Origin: Anaeramoeba flamelloides
Taxonomy: Eukaryota; Metamonada; Anaeramoebidae
Direction of reading: 5' to 3'
NCBI GenBank assembly: GCA_027625915.1
Contig: JANTQA010000072.1
Location: forward strand, 2,852,001 to 2,916,000
DNA length: 64,000 nucleotides
Shown here: positions 1 to 9,772 of the stretch, piece by piece
Layout: the number at the start of each line of letters is the position of its first letter
Numbering within the stretch: the stretch's first letter is position 1
Position numbers and translations under genes: made by a program
Notes under the pieces: generated by a model
The model's input: the letters and a program-made list of their open reading frames with translations, nothing else
Database searches by the model: none
Told to the model about the DNA's origin: nothing

Positions 1-2183
1 CTTTGAATATGAGACAGAGATTGGGGTGGGAAGAAAAGCACTTTTAAAAAATTTTGACTTTATCAAAACACAAAACTTTAAAAAATATTTTAATTCTGAC
101 AATTTTTAAAAAAAAAAAAAAAAAAAAAAAAGTTCACACTTTTTTAAAATAGCTGTAGTATTTTTAATTATTAATAATTTAATTCTAATCACACCGAATG
201 AAACTAATAGAGGTACGAAAATTAAATAAATCAAAATTTTGATAGATGACTTAACAAAAATTTATCAATGAAATTCAGATCTATTAAGGAAAAAATTTTT
301 TTATTCTTTAAAGTTTTGAAAAAAGTTATTTTCTTTTTGAAAAATGGAAAAAAATTACAAAACAAATTTTCAATTTTGAATAATTTTTTTTAACAAATTT
401 CTTGATCTTATTGATATGAATTATTATTACAATTTAAATCATTTTTGTCAGAAAAAATTGTTTTTAAATTTTTAGGATAAAAATACTTAATAACCAAATA
501 TCTTTTAAGAAAATTTTATTTTAGAAAAATCAAATTTTATCTTATAAAAAAAAAAACAATTTTTTATTAAAATTTGTTAAATGACTTTAAAACTATAATA
601 TTTATATCTATCCTTATCAAAACAAATACGTAATATTTTTCAATTTATTTAATATATCATTTTTTTTGTTTAAACAAAAATAATTATCTCAAAAAAAAAA
701 ATAAAATTCTTTTATTAATATTACTGACAATAAAGAATATTTATTGTGCAATAATGATTAAAATAGTCTTAAACATTGTAAAAAATTTTTTTTTATATTT
801 TAAGAAATAAAATCAATTTAAAGGTTTTCTTTTTCAGGAAAAAATGGAAAAAAAATAATTGATCTCACTGAAAAAATTTTCTTTTCTGGGATTTCTTTTT
901 AGATTACATTTTTTTGCTATTTGCAGATACAAAATATATAAGTACTGGATACCTGCAATAACATACTTTAATATTTTAGCCTGTTGTTGTGAAATCTGAT
1001 CCCTTAATAAAATCATTTTTTTCACTTGAATTTTATTTTCAATTTATAATATGATACTTTTGAAAAAAAAAAAAGTTCAAGAAAAAAATCTATTGTTATC
1101 GAGTTGGAAGATTTCTCTTTCAATGATTTAAGAAATCAAACTAAAGAGATATATCTTGAACTTGATAATGTTTTTTTCAATTTATAAAAAACCTTCATCT
1201 CAACAAAGGCAAGTTATTGAAAAACATAAAGAGTATTATAACACAATAATAAAGTTTTTGTTTTAATTTTAAATGGTTATTCATCACATTTAAACCAACG
1301 TCTAATGAAAATTATAGACTTTGATTTACCTAATGAATTTTTTTTTTATTTTATGATTAGTTTATCTGAAAATAATTAAAAACAACAAAAGAGTAAAGTT
1401 TATTATTTTTTCACTTTTCACCCAACATCATCGTTTAATTTTTGAAAACAATCAATAATAACCAAATTAATTATTGGTGGAATTTTCACAAGAGTAATGT
1501 CTACTCTACAAACGAAATGATTATTAAACCAAAACTATATGATTAAAAATTGAATAATCCTGATAGCAAATATTTTTTTGAGTAATCTGTCATCCAACTC
1601 TTTGTTACTCAAACCGTTCTTATTTATGAAATGATCCTCTAGATGATAATTCAAAAAAAAAATTAAAAAACACAACAAACAAAAAAAAAAAAAGCACATA
1701 ATAATTAACTTTATGTTGGAACCATCTTCTTGTTTGCTTCACTTTACTTTTGAATATGATCTTGGTTTTACTTTAAGAAAAAAAAAAAAATAAACAATAA
1801 AAAAATAATATAACCGACTTGTTTGATCGAATCTTCTCTGTTTGAATGATGATTATTGTTTAACCAAACCCATTCTATTCGATAAAATTTTTAACTCCGA
1901 CACTTTTGGTATTTATGAAAGAATAGAATCTAAAAGATTCTAAAAAAAAATTAGGTCTTGTCTTTTTTCCTGAGAAATTTTATTTTCCAAATTTGATTTT
2001 GGATTTTTATTTCAAGTTTTTTTTTCCCAAATAATGCTGATAGTTAGCAGAGCCAGTTAAAAATTACTATTTTTGTGGGAATAGGATATATATTCGAAAA
2101 CCACCATCTTCTCGTGAAAATAGTTATTTGATTTTAAATTGAACCAAAAAAGTATATCTGTTTGTTGACAAAATTGATTTTTT
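1..2183. other. AT-rich spacer with a faint decayed coding trace
   Basis: No intact gene is visible. Long A and T runs dominate. Between about 1,060 and 1,370 on the + strand, short open segments in shifting frames read like protein (for example SIVIELEDFSFNDL, then KPSSQQRQVIEKHKEYY, then NGYSSHLNQRLMKIIDF), separated by stops. They could be a decayed gene or transposon, or exons of an unrecognised gene. I do not recognise the family. The first 170 bases resemble one arm of the hairpin-like insert near 26.2 kb. Confidence 0.4.
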
Positions 2184-2398
2184 CCAATTTCCAAAATATT
2201 TAAATGTTCGAATTCTACTTTGATATGTGTGTTTGTGTGCAAAATTTGTGTTTTTCCAAAATTTGGCCATTGATAATTTTCTTAAAGGAAGATAGAAACA
2301 TCTACATTATTTTGTCCCTCTCTCAAAAAAAGCCAAATTTTGCACACAAACACACATATCAAAGTAGAATTCGAACATTTAAATATTTTGGAAATTGG
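2184..2398. repeat. Foldback element with perfect 65-bp arms
   Basis: Arms 2,184-2,248 and 2,334-2,398 are exact reverse complements, separated by about 85 bp. The stem contains a TGTGTGTTTGTGTGC stretch and no ORF of note. Perfect arms in such AT-rich neutral DNA suggest a recent origin or a gene-conversion-maintained hairpin. No target duplication was resolved. It is different in sequence from the foldbacks at 53.0 and 56.7 kb. Confidence 0.85.
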
Positions 2399-2639
2399 AG
2401 GTGGTCGATCTTGGATCGTAAATCGATACTATAAATTAAGTGAAGATAGTGTATTTTTTAAAAATTTTCCCTTTCTTTGATTTTTCAAATAATAACATTA
2501 CACCCTCTACTGAAGTGAAGAGTACTGTCACTACAGTAAAATTTTTAAATTAAAAAAAAATTTCCAGCTTTATTTTTGAGTGCCTAATTTACATTAAAAA
2601 CAAAACAACCTGTATTATATGATAGATTTCTTAAAATTA

Positions 2640-3170
2640 GCAATGAAAAACGATTACATTTTTTAAAAAGACAACATTAACAAAATTTAATTGAGCTGAA
2701 ATTAAAGCCACTTTAAAATTTGAATACAATAATGGCCATTTTGAATTGTGAATTAAAATTTTAAGTAATAACTGTGTTAGTTTTGAAAAGTGGCTCTTTA
2801 CTGTCATTTTGAGATATCGAAGATTTTTTTTTTTCATTTTTTGTATTTTTGAAATTGGTTATTTCTACTTTAAAAAAGAAATATAACAAAATACTTACTT
2901 GTACAAATATAGAGAGTTCTAAAACAACCACAAATTAGATTATATTGAATTTAATCGATTTTGTACTGAAAAAAAAAAAAAAAACGATTTATAACAAATT
3001 GAAGAAATCTATTCAAAGTGGAAATTATAAAAAAAGTAAAAGATTGCTTTTTTTTTGTTTTTTACAAAATTTTATATCTTTATTCTTGAAATATTTTAAA
3101 TTTGTAGCGATCATTTCTTTTAATTTGTTCAACCAAAAGAAGTCTACTTTCACATTATAAATTTTAGAGA
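2640..3170 (+). repeat. Family B repeat, partial copy
   Basis: This stretch aligns by eye to 16,540-16,890 and 44,060-44,360. The shared landmarks, in the same order, are a 'GTGTTAGTTTTGAA' block, an 'AGAGAGTTCTAAAACAA' block, and the 'AAATTAGATTA' and 'GATTTTGTACTGAA' blocks. It carries no convincing coding sequence and looks like a diverged non-autonomous element. Both ends are uncertain. Confidence 0.6.
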
Positions 3171-3561
3171 GTAAACAACCCCCTTGGGTATGAATGAAAT
3201 TCACGTTATAGTGACGAGTGTATTAAAACGAAAATTTTATAAACTAAATTTCATTATAAATGGCCCAATTTTTTTTTACTTTTTTTTTACTTTTTTTAAA
3301 CTTTTTTTTTACTTTTTTTTATTTTATTTTTAGATGAAAAACAAATATTTCTAGTGCATATAACTGAATATTAAAATAATAATTTTTTTATTATAATAGA
3401 TAACTTTAATTTATAAAAATATTTATTTTCAAAATTTGATTTTTAATGTGCCAATGATTTTGAAATATAGTTTATTATAAAGGAATAAATATTTTATATT
3501 CATTTATTTTTGAGAATTATCAATATGTTTTTAAAAAAATTAAAATTTGAAATTTCTTCTT
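3171..3561. other. Short spacer upstream of the hydrogenase gene
   Basis: T-rich low-complexity sequence. An in-frame ATG lies at 3,562, but the bases just after it (TTAACTAATAAAATATTAG, ending 3,601) look like an intron branch site plus acceptor. A further 5' exon of the WD40-hydrogenase gene could therefore lie here or further upstream. I could not identify it: no WD-type coding is visible in this stretch. Confidence 0.4.
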
Positions 3562-6500
3562 ATGTTAACTTTATTTATTATATTAACTAATAAAATATTA
3601 GATGGATCAATATTACAAAAATTTCGTGGTCATACTGGTTATATTAGTCAATTATATTATGAATCAAATTCTGAAACAATTTTTTCAACTTCTTTTGACA
3701 AAACAATGATTTCTTGGGATATTAATGTAAATTTTTTATTTTTATTTTTATTTTTTTAACTGACACGTACATAAATTAATATACCTCTATTATGAAATAT
3801 CATATTTTTTTCTTTTGACTATTTATTAATTAAATAATATTTAACAACCCCTTGTCTTCTTATTAAAAGACCGGGAAGGAAAAATATAAATTTATTGGGC
3901 ATAAAGATTGGGTGTATACATTAAAATATGACCCTGATTTAAATTTAATTTATACTGGCTCTCAAGATAATACAATCAAAATGTGGGATCCAAGAAATGG
4001 CAAGTGTGTATATACCTTTAAAGGGCATAAATTCCCAATCTGCCGGCTGACTCTCAACAAAAAACTGTTATATAGCGCATCTTGGGATTCAACCATTGGT
4101 GTGTTTAACGTCTATAAGCCCAAAAAAATGCCATTATTTTTGACTGGCCACCGTGGCAAAGTAAGGACTCTGACAATTTTTGAAGATTTATTATATTCTG
4201 GATCCAATGACGGCACAATTAGAGTTTGGTCTTTAAAGAATCACAAGTGTAAAGCAGTTCTTAAGGGCCATTTAAAGCCAGTAATTTCCGTGCAGGTACC
4301 AAATGACCAAATTACGATTTCCTGCGCAGAGGAAAAAAGAATATTAAGATGGCCCTCGAGTGCCTATATTCGGGAGCGCTCGAAAGAAAATCGAAAAATT
4401 ATTTATCAGCAAGAAAAATTCAATTTAGAAATGAATAGAAACCAAAACTTTGAATTGGATTCCCAAGTAAAGGAAAAGGCATTTGTGAAAATCATTATTG
4501 ATGAGAAAGAATATAAAGTGAAATCGCATTGGAATGTTCTGCAGGCATGCAGGAAAAATGATCGTGATCTTCCGTCATTGTGCTATCATCCCGTTTTGGG
4601 CCCAGTGGGCACTTGTAAATGCTGTGTTGTTGAAATTGAATCAAATACGACCGGGGAATATAAAAGGGCATGCGCCTGCGCGACCGAGGTATGGGATGGC
4701 ATGAATATAAGAACCGATTCACCACAAATTAGGCAACAATTAATTAACGCGATTGCAAATTTAAAAGTTAAACAGAAACATCGTACTCATTTATTTGAAT
4801 CATTACAAAACCAAGACAATGACAATTTGATAACAACAAAAACGACAACAACAACAAAAAAAAAAAAAAAAAAAAAAAAATTCTGATAATAACACTAATG
4901 AAAACAGTCTTGATCTTAATAACAAGAAAATGAAGAAAAAAAAAAAAAAAAAAACCAACGATGACAAGCATTTATTATTTTCTAATGTTGATTTAACGTC
5001 CTTAGATAAATTAGTTCAAAAATCAAAACCAAGATTCATTGATGAATCAAACCATTCAATTTCCATTAATTTTTCAAAATGTATTGATTGTACGCGATGC
5101 CTGAGGGTGTGTAAGGGCATACAGGATCTAGATGTATTTTCAATTTCAACTGACACAAATTATTCGTTGTTACCGCTAATAAACACACAAAACAGATTTT
5201 TAAAGGATTCACTCTGCATTGCATGCGGCCAATGCACGCTGTATTGCCCATCTGGCGCGTTACAGGAAGTTGATAATACGACCGAAATTCGAAAGGTTCT
5301 TCGAAAAAATAAAAAATTGATTGTCGCAGGATTGGCGCCATCTTCAAGGATTAGTATCTCTGAAATCTTTGGGTTAAAGCCAGGGAAACTATCAAATAAA
5401 AAATGTGTCAATTTATTAAGAACATTAGGATTTCACAGAATATTTGATTTACAGTTTTTTGCAGATCTAACCATTATGGAGGAAGCTAAAGAATTAATTG
5501 AACGGTTAAAAGATCCAGAAAGTAAATTGCCCATGTTTAGTTCCTGCTGCCCATCATGGATTAATTTGGTTGAGAAGAAATATCCAAAGTTTATTCCACA
5601 TTTATCGACAGCCCGATCTCCACAGCAAATGTTTGGTTCTGTTATTAAAAATTATTATTCCAAAAAATTAAATATCAAGCCAAAAGATATCTTTTGTGTA
5701 ACGATTGTTCCATGCACGGCCAAAAAACAGGAATTGCTAAGAAGCCAATTTCGAAATCCGAAAACCGGGGTGAAAGATGTGGATCTGAGCTTAACGGTCA
5801 GGGAAATTGGCAGGATGGCTCTTCAGCGCGGTATCAGTGTCAAGATCTTAAATGAAGATCGTGATTTCGATAATCCGTATTCCCTGTCGAGCTATGGAGG
5901 CTACCAATTTGCCAGCTCAAGCGGCGTATTGTCTTCGGCATTAAGAACGGCGCATTATTACTTAACAGGTAAACAGCTGGGTCTCAAGCTCTTTGAAAAT
6001 TCGAAATATAAAGATTTCATTAAGGAAACCACCATAAAATTCAAAGACAGGGAATTAAGAGTCGCAGCAGTTTCAGGTGGCAAAAATATAAGAAAGTATT
6101 TGCAGCCCTTCACCGAAAATAACAATCGGGCAGATTTTGTTGAAGTGATGGCCTGCCCCGGCGGATGCCTCGGTGGCGGCGGCCAACCGAAATCGGATTC
6201 AAATATTTTAAAGGTAAGACTTCAACAATTAAAAAAAAGAAGAAAGCCAACATCCTTGAAAATCGTTTCCGCTCATGATAACCCAGAAATTAAAAAGCTG
6301 TATAAAGAGTGGCTAAAAAAGCCCCATGGCGAGAGGGCAAAAAAATATTTACACACGAGCTATAATAAACAGGGGTTGAAATATAAACAACGAAGAACAT
6401 CACAATTAAAAGTTAAAGAAAATCCAAAACTGAAAAAATTAACGAATAAAAATTCCTTTTTAATTTTGTTTGGTTCGCAGACAGGCACAGCGGAAAAGGC

Positions 6501-6915
6501 GGCTTTAAAGATCTGTCATTTCATTTCATCCAAAAAAATGAAAATTCGAAGAATGGAAATGAACGATTTTGGGCACCCGATTAATCTGCAAGAAGAAAAA
6601 GTAGTGATCTTTGTTACTTCCACTTTTTGGGATGGCGGGTTTCCTGAAAATGCTCTCGAATTTTGGAAAAATTTAATTTCCTTGCCTCCTAATTCTTTAA
6701 AAAGTTTAAAATTTGCTGTGTTTGGGTTAGGCTCAAAGCAATATACTAGATTCAATAATGCAGCAAAGATTTTACACTACAAACTTGAAGAATTAGGTGC
6801 TATCACAGTAATGCCAATTGGTTTGGGTGACAGAGAGAACACAAACGGTTATTTGACTGAATTGTTACCTTGGATGGATAAACTGAAAAATATTTTAAAA
6901 AAAAAAAAATTTTAA
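3562..6915 (+). CDS. hydA: WD40-[FeFe] hydrogenase-flavodoxin fusion protein
   Basis: Predicted H2-forming or H2-oxidising [FeFe] hydrogenase with an N-terminal WD40 propeller. Exons are 3,562 (or 3,602) to 3,726 and 3,870-6,915; the 143-base intron is phase 0. Five WD repeats are seen (about 3,604-4,370), so earlier blades may lie in unseen 5' exons. A plant-type [2Fe-2S] domain follows in the same frame (about 4,480-4,760; Cys codons near 4,580, 4,614, 4,620, 4,671), then a Lys/Asn/Thr linker. Two [4Fe-4S] motifs come next (CIDCTRCLRVC near 5,080; CIACGQCTLYC near 5,215). The H-cluster loops are FSSCCPSW (5,536), VPCTAKK (5,707) and MACPGGC (6,148). A flavodoxin domain ends the protein (GSQTGTAE near 6,473; FGLGSKQY near 6,721). 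Reading frame changes once, in the 25-A run 4,856-4,880; the downstream frame stays open right back to that run, so a homopolymer miscount is likely. No His-Cys3 cluster motif and no targeting peptide were seen. It could instead be two genes. Confidence 0.85.
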
Positions 6916-7195
6916 TGTATATAAAATTAGAATTAATTCTTTTACATAATAATAAATTCCCTTAGAAAAAATTTTTTAAGATTTTAAATACTTTTATTAT
7001 TAAAAAAAAAAAAAAAAAAATGAATATTTTTCTTATGGGAAACTTTGTTTCAGTCAAAGGTGATCAACCTTTTTTTTCAAAGGTCCAATTATTAAAAATA
7101 ATTGGACCTTTGAAAAATAAATAAGAAATAAGTAGAATAATACACATCGAAGAATAGTTGGTACTCGTTTGAAATAAATCTAATAAATCAATATG
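6916..7195. other. Spacer with a small perfect palindrome
   Basis: Mostly A/T runs after the hydrogenase stop. Arms 7,073-7,093 and 7,097-7,117 form a perfect 21-bp inverted repeat around a 3-bp loop (stem core CAAAGGTCCAATTATT). It could be a transcription end hairpin or a remnant of a foldback element. Nothing else is recognised. Confidence 0.5.
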
Positions 7196-8391
7196 AACTA
7201 AATTCAGAAAATTTTGACACAGTTTAAATGATTGAAAGAATAGCAATCCCACACTTTACATTCAATTTGGAAAGAATTTTGATTTTACAAACTATATTTC
7301 ATTTTTTGTCTTTTTTGTTTTTGTTTTCATTTCCTTTTTTCCAGTAACATAATCTGTTTCGTTAGATCTGAAATATTTTTTTAAATGATTGATAGAAGGT
7401 TAGTGTTGAGTTTGTTAAATTGGAAAATCACATACAATTAGTTGATATTATCTTATCATTTGATCGATCAACAATTGTTGGTGAAATTTCAACAAATTTT
7501 TTTTTTATTTTATTTTTTTATTAAGAGAAAGGAGCAATTAAAGACAATTTATCAAATAAAAAAAAGATAAGAAGAAAAATAATTAAAATATGTATAAAAA
7601 ATAATATTATCATTTTCATGACCTAATTAAAAATTACCCGCGTTCTGAATACACACGAGGAGTAAAAACCTAATAGAAAGATTATCGATTATAGATAATA
7701 ATTCCACAATCCGTGATTAATAATTGGTATTCCACGGCACTCAGAGTCATGCACTGGGTGCACGAATTTCTATATTTTTTACTATTTTGAGTATTTTTTT
7801 TTTCACTTTATTTTTATTATTTTTTCTCTATTACCTTAAATTTTCTAACCATAAGAGCTTTGATAAAAAAATACCAGACAAACGCAATAAATTTCATAAT
7901 TTTGATTTGTCAGGTTGAAGAGTTTCTGTGTATTTTTTCTAAGAATAACTTTTTCATATAGTATATTATCTAGAATTGTTGAAAATTTTTTTTTTCCATT
8001 TGATTATGATAAATTTATACCTTTCACAATACCAAATGAAGTGATATATATTTTCATAATAATGAGTACAATAGTCACATTTTTTACTGTTACATTTTTC
8101 TTTTTTTCAAATGTTATATTCTGATTTATTTTTTTAAAACATATGAGTGTCTATTAAATTTCAACCAATCTACCAATATATTTTTTGTTCAGCTCTTTTC
8201 ATTATTTTGGACACACTGATTTTTTTTTAAGGTTTAAATTTTTTTCTTTTATTTGGTTGAAAAAGATTACATATAAAACATTACTCTAAAACCTAAATGT
8301 GGGTTTATATCATTTTTGGAAAAATATAATAAATTGGGTTTATTTTTACCTATTTTTGATTTTGGTGTGTCTGAATTTTTGGAATTGGGTT
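7196..8391 (-). mobile_element. Family M Tc1/mariner-like MITE, split by an insertion
   Basis: The ends carry the family M inverted repeat (AACTAAATTCAGAAAATTTT at the left; the reverse complement of AACCCAATTCCAAAAATTC at the right, followed by TA). The interior matches the copies at 30.9, 39.1 and 47.3 kb, including the GATCGATCAACAATTGTTGG block and the AATCTGTTTCGTTAGATCTG block. It is interrupted at 7,498-8,153 by a retroposon. No transposase is encoded, so it is non-autonomous. The TA duplication and TIR style suggest Tc1/mariner (inference). Confidence 0.75.
7498..8153 (-). mobile_element. Retroposon with A-rich tail and RRM-like trace
   Basis: This stretch shares its sequence order with the retroposon at 62.1-62.8 kb: the tail (an AATAAA-type repeat on the minus strand), the GAGGAGTAAAAACC block, the ATTCCACAATCCGTGATTAAT block and the CTAACCATAAGAGCTTTGAT block. 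On the minus strand it retains LTNQNYEIYC, matching LANQNYEIYC in the better copy. The flanks show a similar direct repeat (AAATTTCAACAAAT / AAATTTCAACCAAT), as expected of a target-site duplication. It sits inside a family M element, so it is the younger insertion. Confidence 0.65.
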
Positions 8392-9772
8392 TATTTTCTA
8401 AAAAATTTCAAAAATAAAATTCTTAATTATAATTTCGAGAAAACAACGATGTTCATTTTGATCTTCAATTGAAGATCAAATAAAATTCCAATGGGAATCA
8501 ATAGAATTTCTCAAAAATCATTTTTACTACTTTATCAATAACCTTAGAATAAAATTTTTTTTTACCGAGTGACTATGGATATTGTAATAAAAAAAATTTT
8601 TTTTAAATGAATTAGTTTGCCATAATGAAAAAAAAAATTGAAAAAAAGTAAAAATTAAAAAAGTAAAAATAATTTCAATTATAAAATTTTCAAAATTAAA
8701 TTGTTTCTTCTAAATTTCATTCAAACTTTTAAAACATATAGAATGCATCTATTACAACTATGTTATTTTTGGCTGGAAAATGGTTTATTATTGAAAAGGA
8801 GGTGTTAATTATATCTGTGTTTGGATCTTGCTTAAGTTCCGTTTAAGATTTTTAAAAGGTATAATTGTGAAATTTTTTGATTATTGGTTAATGGAAGTAT
8901 TATCTTTTTCAGTCAAAGGAGTACAAGTTTTTTGAAGAAATAGAGCATATTTTATGAGATTAATCCAATATTCATATCAAAATAATTTTCAATTTTTAGA
9001 TCAGAATCATTTTTTCTAATATAGTCAATTGTTCTTTGCTTTTTAATTTTTACTTTTTTCTGGATTGTTATAATAGTCAATTTGAAAAAAAAAAAAATTA
9101 AAAACTCAAAATTAACTTGAAGAAAATTGAAACTTTTATCTCTTCTAAAATGAATATATTTACTATTAAAAAAAACATATTATCAACAATTTTAGTTTTT
9201 CAAAGAAATTGAGAAATTTTACGCAAGATATTCCACTTATATGGTTGAAAAATTAATTTTAATTTTTTTTTTTTTGAAAATTTATTGTATGCACAAGTAT
9301 TTCTTTTATGGGTATCAACTTCAATTGGTAGTTTATTATAAATCATATTTCGACAAAATCATTTGTTTATTGATTCTTAAAATAATCTGATTTTTCATTT
9401 TTAGCTAGCACCTTTGAATGAAATGGGATTAAATTTGAAAACTATCTCTTGTTTAAAAATATATTGATAAAATTTATTTATTATTATTTTTTTTTGAATA
9501 ATAATCCTTATTTCCAAATTTTTTGAAAATGGAAAATAAAAATAGAAAAATCTATTGTGTTTAATTTAAAAATTTTATAGTGGACTTGGAAAGACTGTAA
9601 TAGGACCTGAAAATAAAATTGAAAAACAATCAAAATACCAAATCAATTCACTTCAAAAAATAATTTATTATATTATTTTTAATCACTTTCATCAATAAAA
9701 TTCATCTTTGGTTTATAATATAATCTGAAAAACATCTAAAAACCAAACATTTTTTTTAATAATAGATCAAAC
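8392..9772. other. Spacer with one arm of a foldback family
   Basis: No gene is recognised. Positions 9,490-9,605 match the right arm of the foldback element at 53,140-53,312 (shared blocks AATAGAAAAATCTATT and GGAAAGACTGTAA), without a visible partner arm. The rest is AT-rich low-complexity DNA. Confidence 0.45.

Noticed and set aside
834-1025. Short minus-strand ORF
   Set aside because: No family signature, no context and typical of random open frames in AT-rich DNA.
2204-2434. ORF crossing the 2.2-kb foldback
   Set aside because: Created by the hairpin arms; no protein similarity seen.
4495-6755. Several minus-strand ORFs opposite the hydrogenase gene
   Set aside because: They are antisense shadows of a strongly conserved coding sequence.
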